A program made the translations under genes and the position numbers. Shown in pieces: positions 12,147 through 17,993 of a DNA stretch of 17,993 nucleotides. The stretch spans positions 1-17,993 of the forward strand of contig JAGVVX010000002.1 of assembly GCA_018304565.1 (NCBI GenBank). Reading direction: 5' to 3'. Under the pieces are notes generated by a model, which worked only from the letters and a program-made list of their open reading frames with translations, was not told where the DNA came from and made no database searches. Each line of letters starts with the position of its first letter. The first letter of the stretch is position 1. Source of the DNA: Candidatus Aenigmatarchaeota archaeon (GTDB lineage: Archaea; Aenigmatarchaeota; Aenigmatarchaeia; GW2011-AR5).

Positions 12147-12734
12147 ATGCCTGTGAAAAAAGAGAAACTATTGGTGCCGAGAGAACAGTACCTCTCAGCG
12201 GGCGTTCACATAGGGCTGACTGCCAAGACAGCTGACATGAAAAAGTTCATATACAAGGTAAGGCCAAACGGGCTTGCTGTGCTTAATGTCGCTACAATCG
12301 ACAAGCGAATAGGCTATGTTGCAAACATGCTTGCTGAAAAGAAGAACATCCTTGTTGTATCCAGAAAAGAAAACGGCCAGGCTGCAGCAGGGAAGTTTGC
12401 AGAATTGATAGGTGCTAAGTCAATACTTGGCAGATTCATGCCTGGATCGCTTACAAATCCTACTTACAAGGAATTCTTCGAACCCGACATAATTGTCATC
12501 ACAGATCCTCTGGCAGACAAGCAGGTGATGAAAGAAGCTGTCCAGATGCGCATCCCTATCATAGGATTAGCTGACACATTCAACGAGACTACTTTCCTTG
12601 ATGTAATAATCCCCTGCAACAACAAAGGCAAGAAGTCTTTGGCCTTAGTCTACTGGATACTTGCAAAACTCATAACTGAAAAGCGCAAAGAGAAGTTCGA
12701 AGCCACGCTGGAAGACTTCGGCTACGAGAAATAG
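12147..12734 (+). CDS. rps2: Ribosomal protein uS2
   Basis: This is a 195-aa small-subunit protein. Archaeal signatures: YLSAGVHIGLTAKTADMKKFIYKVRP (residues 15-40), LNVATIDKRI, FMPGSLTNP, EPDIIVITDPLADKQ and the ending IPIIGLADT. The in-frame GTG at 12138 is the core of a GGTGAT ribosome-binding site, so ATG 12147 is the start. It follows rpo6 by 18 nt and is convergent with the membrane-protein gene at 12753. Confidence 0.95.
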   Translation: MPVKKEKLLVPREQYLSAGVHIGLTAKTADMKKFIYKVRPNGLAVLNVATIDKRIGYVANMLAEKKNILVVSRKENGQAAAGKFAELIGAKSILGRFMPGSLTNPTYKEFFEPDIIVITDPLADKQVMKEAVQMRIPIIGLADTFNETTFLDVIIPCNNKGKKSLALVYWILAKLITEKRKEKFEATLEDFGYEK

Positions 12735-12752
12735 TTAGCAACAATTAGAATA

Positions 12753-13613
12753 TTATAACTTAACAACTGCTCTTCTCATTTCTTCAAGTACACGTGCTTC
12801 ATGTTTTGCTCTTGCTTGATCCCTGCTTGCAATCGCTTGCTCTTTCTTGTCTTCCAGAACCTTAAGTCCTGTTTCAGTATTAAAATCAATAGCAGGTAAC
12901 TTTTGGAAAGGTTCTATCATCTTGTACAGTTGATCTGCAGTGATATCAAATCTGCCTTGAATAAATTGTCCCGTTTCATTATCATATCCGCCTACTATAG
13001 AGGCTTTGCTTTTTCCATGACCGACAAAATCGTGCCGTACGCAATCGTCTACAAGTTGTGATACAACTACTCCATATTCAGGGGCATCATATTTTTTTGT
13101 TCTTTCATCGAATTGGCGTGTAATTCTTGTATTTTTTTTGAGACTCTCAACCGATTCTTTCCCGCCCAGAATATCTTCGGCTTTTTTCAATCTACGCGCA
13201 GTTTCTTCCGCCTGCTTTGCTTTCATATCATAAAGCGCCAGTTGTGTATCCACTTTTGCTTTTTCTTCAGCTGAAAGTGTATCGTATTTTATAGGCCCGA
13301 CAATTGGCATCCCGCGACGATCAGCATCATCAAGCTCCGCTGGCCTGTCCCCTTTTCTGCGCCCCCGTCTAATAGCATAGCCCACACCACCAGCTGCGCC
13401 AGTTATCAACGTTGTTGCTAGTGCGTAAGTTGCTGCGTTAACCAGCTTATAGCTAGTATCGTTAACAATATCAGAAATCAGTTGCTGTTTACTGTATATT
13501 CTTTCTTCTACGGCAGCAGGAGTAGTTGCTTGGGTATTGCCGGTCGCGTTGTAGCCGACTAAAGCGGCAGCTGATACAAATAATACCGCTACTGATCTTT
13601 TAAGCCACCCCAT
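12753..13613 (-). CDS. Unknown membrane-anchored coiled-coil protein
   Basis: This 286-aa protein from ATG 13613 is not recognised. A short basic N-terminus (MGWLKRS) precedes a hydrophobic segment (about 7-20, VAVLFVSAAALVG). A second membrane helix lies at about 59-81 (ATYALATTLITGAAGGVGYA), followed by a strongly basic stop-transfer (IRRGRRKGDR), which would place the C-terminal 200 residues in the cytoplasm. Two charged helical stretches, about 104-148 and 245-286, look like coiled coil. The frame extends to 13643, but that start lies inside the upstream palindrome and would put ten polar residues before the hydrophobic segment. It looks like an accessory gene, flanked by repeats. Confidence 0.7.
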   Translation of the reverse strand: MGWLKRSVAVLFVSAAALVGYNATGNTQATTPAAVEERIYSKQQLISDIVNDTSYKLVNAATYALATTLITGAAGGVGYAIRRGRRKGDRPAELDDADRRGMPIVGPIKYDTLSAEEKAKVDTQLALYDMKAKQAEETARRLKKAEDILGGKESVESLKKNTRITRQFDERTKKYDAPEYGVVVSQLVDDCVRHDFVGHGKSKASIVGGYDNETGQFIQGRFDITADQLYKMIEPFQKLPAIDFNTETGLKVLEDKKEQAIASRDQARAKHEARVLEEMRRAVVKL

Positions 13614-13639
13614 ATGTAACCACTCTTTAGTACTATAAA

Positions 13640-13663
13640 GCAAAAGGCTTATAAGCCTTTTGC
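13640..13663. promoter_or_regulatory. 24-bp perfect palindrome containing a TATA box
   Basis: GCAAAAGGCTTA at 13640-13651 is followed immediately by its reverse complement, with CTTATAAG at the centre. The TATA core is about 39 nt before the ATG at 13613, giving a leader of about 12 nt with a GAGTGG ribosome-binding-like site. A palindrome centred on the TATA box would suit an operator where a repressor blocks TBP, although a repeat remnant is also possible. Confidence 0.45.
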
Positions 13664-13738
13664 ATGCACGGCTAGTAGCAGAAACTAACTTATTGTATTG
13701 CTTTATACTGTATGTGAAAAATATTAAAAACCAGCTTA

Positions 13739-13847
13739 TCTTGGAAGAAGCGAAACTTCTCCGAGATCTTCAGAGAAACTTTGTTTCCCTGAGATTCCGA
13801 AATCCTTTGGATTTCGAGAATTCCAAAAAGCTGCGCTTTTTGAGAAT
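13739..13847 (-). repeat. Mini-hairpin array, copy 3 (A-B-C-D, inverted)
   Basis: On the minus strand the order is A (13842-13824), B (13816-13798), C (13790-13772), D (13762-13743), with the same linkers and end as the plus-strand copies. C and D carry changes that become G-U wobbles on the minus strand but A-C mismatches on the plus strand; D also has a 1-nt bulge. It begins 15 nt after the permease stop (13863), in the 3' region of the ABC operon. Confidence 0.86.
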
Positions 13848-13862
13848 ACGTTCTGATCACCA

Positions 13863-14645
13863 TTACGTAAGCCTTACAAGGCCCCCTGTTTTTCTTGCAC
13901 GATGAAAAACAATCTTGTAAGCCAGAAGCGAGAAGACAGCATAAGCAACAGTTATCAGAAATCCTTCTGTCAAAACAGCTGAACTAACTGACCCTGTTGA
14001 GACCAGACTTCTCGTCGCTTCGAATATACTTGTAAACGGCATGAGTCTTGACACGGCTTGCACGGGTTCTGGAAATATACTAACAGGGTAGAATGGTGCC
14101 GATAGCAGTATAAAGGCCTGCAAAGCTGACCATGCAAGGAAACTGTATTCTCTTCCAGCTGCAATTATCATAGCCGCAAGCAATACTGCCAACGCCAAAG
14201 AAGCAAATAATGTCAAAGCAGATAGAGTAAGCACTTCAGATGCATGCGTAACTATCAGTGTGACATTGAACATGTATAGCGATATTCCAAGCATGATGGT
14301 CATAATGGCAGCCGACATCAATATTGCAAATACTACACGCGCAGTAAGATACTCGAACTCAGTTATCCCAGTAATAAGAATCTGCTTCAGACTGCCAGAC
14401 CACGTATCGTCATTCATTTGCATGTTTACGCTGCTTTGTGCGATGTAAGCAAAGTTCCAGAATATGTTGACGACAAGTACAACAAGACCTGCTTCTACTG
14501 CCATATCTTTTACGAACAGGGAGAATAAACCCCATATTAAGATGGTTGTCACAGGAAAGTAGACGAACTCTACAATCTTCCATCTAGAGTTCTTGAATAC
14601 AAGAATATCATAGTACAAAAGCGCAGCTATTTTGTAGAGTTTCAT
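13863..14645 (-). CDS. ABC-2 type transporter permease
   Basis: This 260-aa membrane protein has about six hydrophobic segments, for example FPVTTILIWGLFSLFV (31-46), AGLVVLVVNIFWNFAYIA, VVFAILMSAAIMTIMLGISLY, LTLFASLALAVLLAAMIIAAG and FLITVAYAVFSLLAYKIVF. It is the membrane half of an ABC-2 exporter of the drug, lipid or polysaccharide type. PVSIFPEPVQAVSRLMPFTSIFEATRS near the fifth segment matches the conserved ABC-2 region. Its start overlaps the ATPase stop (ATGA), so the two are coupled. The substrate cannot be inferred. Confidence 0.9.
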   Translation of the reverse strand: MKLYKIAALLYYDILVFKNSRWKIVEFVYFPVTTILIWGLFSLFVKDMAVEAGLVVLVVNIFWNFAYIAQSSVNMQMNDDTWSGSLKQILITGITEFEYLTARVVFAILMSAAIMTIMLGISLYMFNVTLIVTHASEVLTLSALTLFASLALAVLLAAMIIAAGREYSFLAWSALQAFILLSAPFYPVSIFPEPVQAVSRLMPFTSIFEATRSLVSTGSVSSAVLTEGFLITVAYAVFSLLAYKIVFHRARKTGGLVRLT

Positions 14646-15562
14646 TTTTTATCACCCAGCATCTTTACGAAATAATCCTCGAGTGTTGGTTTTCTGCTTT
14701 CAATTTCAATTATTTCCATGCCTTTTTCAGCAAGCATCGAAAGTGTCTCGCTTATGTTCTCATCAGCAGGCAGTTCTTTTCTAAGGATGTTTCCATTTAT
14801 CAAGAAGCCTTTCCTTCTAAGAAATTCTCTGTTTTTTACGCTTCTAACTTTGATTGTTAAATCATAACTAGCAAATTTTCTAAGTTTTACAGAATCAACG
14901 CTACCTATGTCGACTATTACGCCTTTGTTAATGAAAGCTATCCTGTCACAAAGCTGTTCTATTTCATGCATGTAGTGGCTTGTCAAAATGATAGTAGTGC
15001 CAAGTTTCTTGTTTATTCTCTTTATTTCATTTCTCGTCTTGATTGCAATGTCGGGGTCTAAACCTACAGTAGGTTCGTCAAGTAAAAGCAGCTTAGGATT
15101 GTTCAATAGTGCCTTGGCCATTATCAGTCGCATCTTTTCTCCAGTGGAAATATTGCTGAATTTATTTTCCAATATGTGCTCTATCTCAAAGAATTTTGCC
15201 AGCTTTTTTGTTTCTGTTATTCTCTTGTTCTTTGGAATGCCATAGAGCCTGCCATGAAATTCTAATATGTCTTTCACTTTCAATGCCCAGTGAAATCTTG
15301 TTTCTCCTGAAACAAAATTCATCTTTTCAAATAAATCATTGTTTTTTAGTGGATTCTTTCCAAAGATTTTCACATTTCCAGAGTCTGGAAATAAGATACC
15401 GATTAATATATTGAGCAATGTAGATTTTCCAGCTCCGTTCGGCCCAAGAAGGCCGAATATCTCGCCTTTCTTTATGTCAAAGGAGACATCTTTCAAGGCG
15501 AAGAAATCTTTCTTCCCGGATTTGAATTTTTTTGATACGTTTTCAACTTCAACAATAGACAT
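14642..15562 (-). CDS. ABC transporter ATP-binding protein
   Basis: This is the 306-aa ATPase of the ABC-2 exporter. Walker A GPNGAGKST is at 40-48, the signature appears as ISTGEK (138-143) instead of LSGGQ, Walker B LLLLDEP is at 158-164, followed by D-loop GLDP, with H-loop His196 in TSHYMHE. The Q-loop region reads NFVSGETRFHW with no obvious Gln. A C-terminal domain of about 90 residues ends in KPTLEDYFVKMLG, typical of DrrA-like ATPases. GGTG lies a few nt before ATG 15562; the frame also opens one codon earlier at TTG. It is 49 nt after L10e. Confidence 0.93.
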   Translation of the reverse strand: MSIVEVENVSKKFKSGKKDFFALKDVSFDIKKGEIFGLLGPNGAGKSTLLNILIGILFPDSGNVKIFGKNPLKNNDLFEKMNFVSGETRFHWALKVKDILEFHGRLYGIPKNKRITETKKLAKFFEIEHILENKFSNISTGEKMRLIMAKALLNNPKLLLLDEPTVGLDPDIAIKTRNEIKRINKKLGTTIILTSHYMHEIEQLCDRIAFINKGVIVDIGSVDSVKLRKFASYDLTIKVRSVKNREFLRRKGFLINGNILRKELPADENISETLSMLAEKGMEIIEIESRKPTLEDYFVKMLGDKK

Positions 15563-15611
15563 CAAAACACCTGATTAAAATTATTATTCTGCCACAGGAT
15601 TTGCAGAAAAA

Positions 15612-16136
15612 TTACTTCAAGCTCTCGACAAATATCTTTGTAGGCGTTGGCAGTTTGTAGCCTGCTTTTTTTAATGCAGTCTGTGCTACACCTATTCCAG
15701 CTTTGTTGACCCGCACTTCCATTATTTTCTGCCCTTTTCTGACTCGTGCTGCAGTGCCAATAGGCTTGCCGAAAGACATGCGCATGCCCTGCTGGAATCT
15801 GTCAGCGCCTGCGCCGGTTGCCAGTGCGTTTTCTCGAAGCACGTGGTGAGGATACACGCGAATCTTCAGGAAAAATGCGGCGCCTTTGCCAATGTTTTTC
15901 TCAAGCGCCTGGACAGCTGTGATCCTGCTTGATTCCAAAGCATTGTGCCTGATTTGCACATCCCTTTCAGAAACAAGGAAAAGGGCATTATCATAATCGC
16001 CTTTTGTGCCCAATTCAAATTCAGTGATCTTTGGCTTTGGCACTCCTTTCACGTAGCCTTTTCTGGGTGTTTTTCTGGATTGCCTCGTGTAGGGCCTTTC
16101 AAGCCTTCTATAACATCTTCCAGGACGTAGTGCCAT
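15612..16136 (-). CDS. rpl10e: Ribosomal protein L10e (uL16)
   Basis: This 174-aa large-subunit protein near the peptidyl-transferase centre is the archaeal counterpart of bacterial L16 and eukaryotic RPL10. Blocks: MALRPGRCYRRLERPYTRQS, KGVPKPKITEFELG, the loop RVYPHHVLRENALATGAGADRFQQGMR in residues 94-120, FGKPIGTAARV and ALKKAGYKLPTP. A TTG at 16148 is in frame, but GGCGAT before ATG 16136 and the family N-terminus fix the start. It follows the orphan gene by 16 nt and precedes the ABC operon. Confidence 0.95.
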   Translation of the reverse strand: MALRPGRCYRRLERPYTRQSRKTPRKGYVKGVPKPKITEFELGTKGDYDNALFLVSERDVQIRHNALESSRITAVQALEKNIGKGAAFFLKIRVYPHHVLRENALATGAGADRFQQGMRMSFGKPIGTAARVRKGQKIMEVRVNKAGIGVAQTALKKAGYKLPTPTKIFVESLK

Positions 16137-16152
16137 ATTTATCGCCAAGATA

Positions 16153-16494
16153 TTAACTTCTTACAAATCCAAGTTTCTTAGCTTCCATTTCATCTGCAAT
16201 TGTATCTAGCCTGTATCCCAAGAGGAGCAATGTAGCGCCAAGCTGAGGTTGCGGGCATAGATGATCCAGACGTCTGTCACCTGCAATAAGCACGCTTTTA
16301 CCTCTCATATCGCTGTCTTTCCAAGGCGCTGGAGGTAAATACCCAACTACTTCAAAGCCTTCATTATAACCCGTGTCTCTGGTTCTTATATTCGGGAAAG
16401 CCGCCAGTATTGCCTGTGCTGGTTGTGGCATTTCGCCTATCATTGTAAGCTTGTGAAAATACCTCATTCTGCTATCAACCATAATCTTCTGCAT
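16153..16494 (-). CDS. Unknown protein upstream of L10e
   Basis: This 113-aa protein is not recognised. It is soluble, with no signal peptide or metal motif, and mixed alpha/beta in character. Notable pieces are GKSVLIAGDRRLDHLCPQPQ, GATLLLLGYRLDTIADEME and a Pro-rich GYLPPAPWKDSD. The ATG at 16494 is just after a TTATAAATA (16498-16506), so a leaderless start from the Met at 16482 is an alternative. It lies 15 nt after the antiporter stop and 16 nt before L10e, so it is probably co-transcribed with L10e. No function is assigned. Confidence 0.65.
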   Translation of the reverse strand: MQKIMVDSRMRYFHKLTMIGEMPQPAQAILAAFPNIRTRDTGYNEGFEVVGYLPPAPWKDSDMRGKSVLIAGDRRLDHLCPQPQLGATLLLLGYRLDTIADEMEAKKLGFVRS

Positions 16495-16509
16495 ATAATA
16501 TTTATAAGC

Positions 16510-17637
16510 TTATTTTCCGAAAAAGCGCAAGAGAAAGGGAGAAAGAGCCACGCTAACAATAGTAAAAATAATTAGAGTAGAATAGACGCCTGTGCTTATT
16601 ATTGCGGCAGCCAGGGCAATTTGCGCTATGATTATTGTAAATTCTCCCTTTGGAAGCATCGCCAGTATAATTATCTTTTTCTCCCTGTTCTTGAGATTGA
16701 AGAAGTTGCCAAGCAGGCCGTAAACTGCTACCTTGCCCGCAACGGCGGCGACAATCATGATCACTATAAGCCATACGCTGACGGAACCTATATCCATTGA
16801 CAGCGCGGAATAAGCAAAGAAAAGCGGAATGAAGAATCCGTGGCCTATAGTTTTTATTTTCGGCACGATTGTAGACTCAGTAATTTGGAAATTTCTCATC
16901 ATTATGCCGATCAAGAACGCCCCCGCAAGTCCCAGGAGGCCTGTCCTTTCGCTGATGAATGCTGCGATGAACAGGATGATCAAAGGAATAGAAATGTATA
17001 TTTGCTCGTCTTTTGCAAAGCGGAACAAGGACAGGAGTTTTTTTGTCACTATCGGGCCCACTGTAACGGCTGCCGCCAAGAACGCCACGAAAGCTGAAAC
17101 CAGAAGGAGGATTGTGAATGTATCAGCCTTCCCGCTAAACAATAAAGACAGGCCGGAAATCACAATTATTGCAAGAAAGCTTTCGGCAAGCTCAGCAGAG
17201 ATTATAAACTTGTAGGCCCTGGTTTTGTACTCCCCGAGCACTGCTATTGCATTCATTGTAGCTGAAGGGCTTGTAGAGAGCAATGCGGCTCCTACTACAC
17301 TTGAAAGAAAAATATCGCCTGAACTGTAGAAAGCGAGCATGAAGCCGGCCGCGAATGACGCTAGTGAAGAAAGAACGGCAAGAATGCTGCTTGAATACAG
17401 CTCACTCTTTTCAGATTTCAGATTGAGCCCTATGAGAAAGAATACAAAAAGAATGCCCAGGCCTGCTATCTCCTGCAGTGTTGCGGCCGGAGCGACAAGA
17501 TGCATAACTGGCCCTGCTACAATGCCGCCGAATATTTCACCGGCCAGAGATGCCATTTTCAGCCTTTCGGCAATTTCTCCGAATATCTTGGCGCTGATTA
17601 TGAGTATTGCCAGACTGAGGAGTATCTGCACAGCCAT
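16510..17637 (-). CDS. CPA2-type cation/proton antiporter
   Basis: This 375-aa polytopic membrane protein is of the KefB/NapA class and consists almost entirely of hydrophobic helices. Family features: GEIFGGIVAGPVMHL near residue 33, EIAGLGILFVFFLIGLNL (56-73), SPSATMNAIAVLGEY and the C-terminal LPKGEFTIIIAQIALA. There is no TrkA-N or RCK domain, so it is the membrane core only. At the ion-binding position where relatives have DD (or QD), my hand alignment gives Glu152-Ser153 (AELAESFLAI), which may alter coupling or ion choice. A TATTTATT about 25 nt before ATG 17637 suggests a leaderless transcript. Confidence 0.9.
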   Translation of the reverse strand: MAVQILLSLAILIISAKIFGEIAERLKMASLAGEIFGGIVAGPVMHLVAPAATLQEIAGLGILFVFFLIGLNLKSEKSELYSSSILAVLSSLASFAAGFMLAFYSSGDIFLSSVVGAALLSTSPSATMNAIAVLGEYKTRAYKFIISAELAESFLAIIVISGLSLLFSGKADTFTILLLVSAFVAFLAAAVTVGPIVTKKLLSLFRFAKDEQIYISIPLIILFIAAFISERTGLLGLAGAFLIGIMMRNFQITESTIVPKIKTIGHGFFIPLFFAYSALSMDIGSVSVWLIVIMIVAAVAGKVAVYGLLGNFFNLKNREKKIIILAMLPKGEFTIIIAQIALAAAIISTGVYSTLIIFTIVSVALSPFLLRFFGK

Positions 17638-17993
17638 ATTTCTAGATTGTTTCGGGAAAATAAATAAGCGCCGAGAGAGGGAATTTCAGGCCTTTCCTTT
17701 CTTTTCATTTCTTTTCGCTCCTTTCAGCTTCATTCAGCTTCTATCCGTTTCTTTCCGCTGGCGCTTTCTTTCAAAGAAAGGGCCATTTGAACCCTCAAGC
17801 CCTTGCGGGCACCAGCTTTCCAGGCTTGCGCTTTATTGAAATCTTCAATAAATTGGCGCGATACCAGGTTACGCGATCTCGGCATCTGCTCGGCAATATA
17901 ATATTTTAATTAGGAGAGGAGGTTGATAAGGATGAGAACCTAGGTTCTCGACTTATGATAGTTAAGGTTAACCTAATAAGAACTTAACTGCCT
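17638..17993. other. Hairpin-rich spacer at the right edge, no gene seen
   Basis: A CT-rich tract (about 17690-17770) leads into CTTTCTTT/AAAGAAAG (17764-17780), GCCC/GGGC (17799-17810), TTTATTGAA/TTCAATAAA nested within GCGC/GCGC (17828-17859), the 16-nt palindrome GAGAACCTAGGTTCTC (17934-17949) and GTTAAG/CTTAAC (17961-17988). A plus-strand promoter is possible: TATAATATTTTAAT at about 17897-17910, then GGAGGTTGAT, then ATG 17932, which opens only three codons before TAG. No coding sequence of useful length or tRNA is seen. Confidence 0.5.

Noticed and set aside
13660..13905. Plus-strand frame across the inverted mini-hairpin array
   Set aside because: Most of its codons are repeat sequence, and similar nonsense peptides appear at the other arrays; no start signal.
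17780..17800. tRNA T-arm-like sequence on the minus strand
   Set aside because: A GGTTCAAAT-like string is present, but the stem does not pair and no anticodon or acceptor arm is found.
434..17972. TAAGGTTAAC at 469-478 and 17963-17972 as a repeat family
   Set aside because: Ten bases only, with no similarity in the flanks; chance or a shared AT-rich palindrome.
17932..17986. Mini-ORFs after a strong GGAGGT at the right edge
   Set aside because: They encode 3 and 10 codons only; a leader peptide cannot be claimed without the downstream gene.

Overview
This window is archaeal chromosomal DNA. The genes are archaeal or eukaryote-type: replication factor C large subunit, Rpo3/Rpo10/Rpo6, ribosomal proteins eL18, eL24, eS27, eS28 and L7Ae, aIF2-alpha, Nop10 and a PAC2-family proteasome chaperone. 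Compact proteins (RfcL of 353 aa, Nop10 of 51 aa), stop/start overlaps and a 4Fe-4S-type Rpo3 suggest a DPANN-like lineage. That placement is an inference; there is no rRNA here to confirm it. GGTGA-type Shine-Dalgarno sites occur inside operons, and TATA boxes about 26 nt before start codons suggest leaderless mRNAs elsewhere.

Layout. 1-3096: the N-terminus of a surface protein with an EF-hand loop (minus), rfcL (minus), a divergent hicB-hicA toxin-antitoxin pair (plus), a small C2H2 zinc-finger gene (plus), and an unknown protein with an HExxH motif (minus). 3097-9393 (minus): L7Ae, eS28, eL24, uS13, an orphan of 77 aa, uS4, uS11, Rpo3, a second orphan, then after a hairpin-rich spacer eL18, uL13, uS9, Rpo10 and the KsgA/Dim1 rRNA dimethyltransferase. 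This is the archaeal alpha operon joined to the L7Ae cluster. 9692-12734 (plus): eS27, aIF2-alpha, Nop10, the PAC2 protein, then Rpo6 and uS2. 12753-17637 (minus): an unknown membrane-anchored protein, an ABC-2 exporter pair, L10e, a third orphan and a CPA2-type cation/proton antiporter.

The most unusual content is non-coding. Several spacers are built from perfect short inverted repeats. Two families stand out. (1) A modular array of 19-nt mini-hairpins (8-bp stem, 3-nt loop), always in the order A-B-(C)-D and separated by TTCTC/ATCTC linkers, occurs at 8987-9068, 10801-10908 and, inverted, 13739-13847; a lone D unit lies at 9527-9550. One copy supplies the stop codon of Nop10. (2) A 98-bp double-hairpin element is present twice, 97/98 identical and in the same orientation (5627-5724 and 11813-11910), bracketing a 6-kb block of translation genes. 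Neither carries a recognisable transposase. A weaker third similarity links the spacers at 5361-5395 and 17761-17793.

The translation, transcription and rRNA-processing genes work together as an information-processing island. The toxin-antitoxin pair, the exporter, the antiporter and the unknown proteins are accessory.
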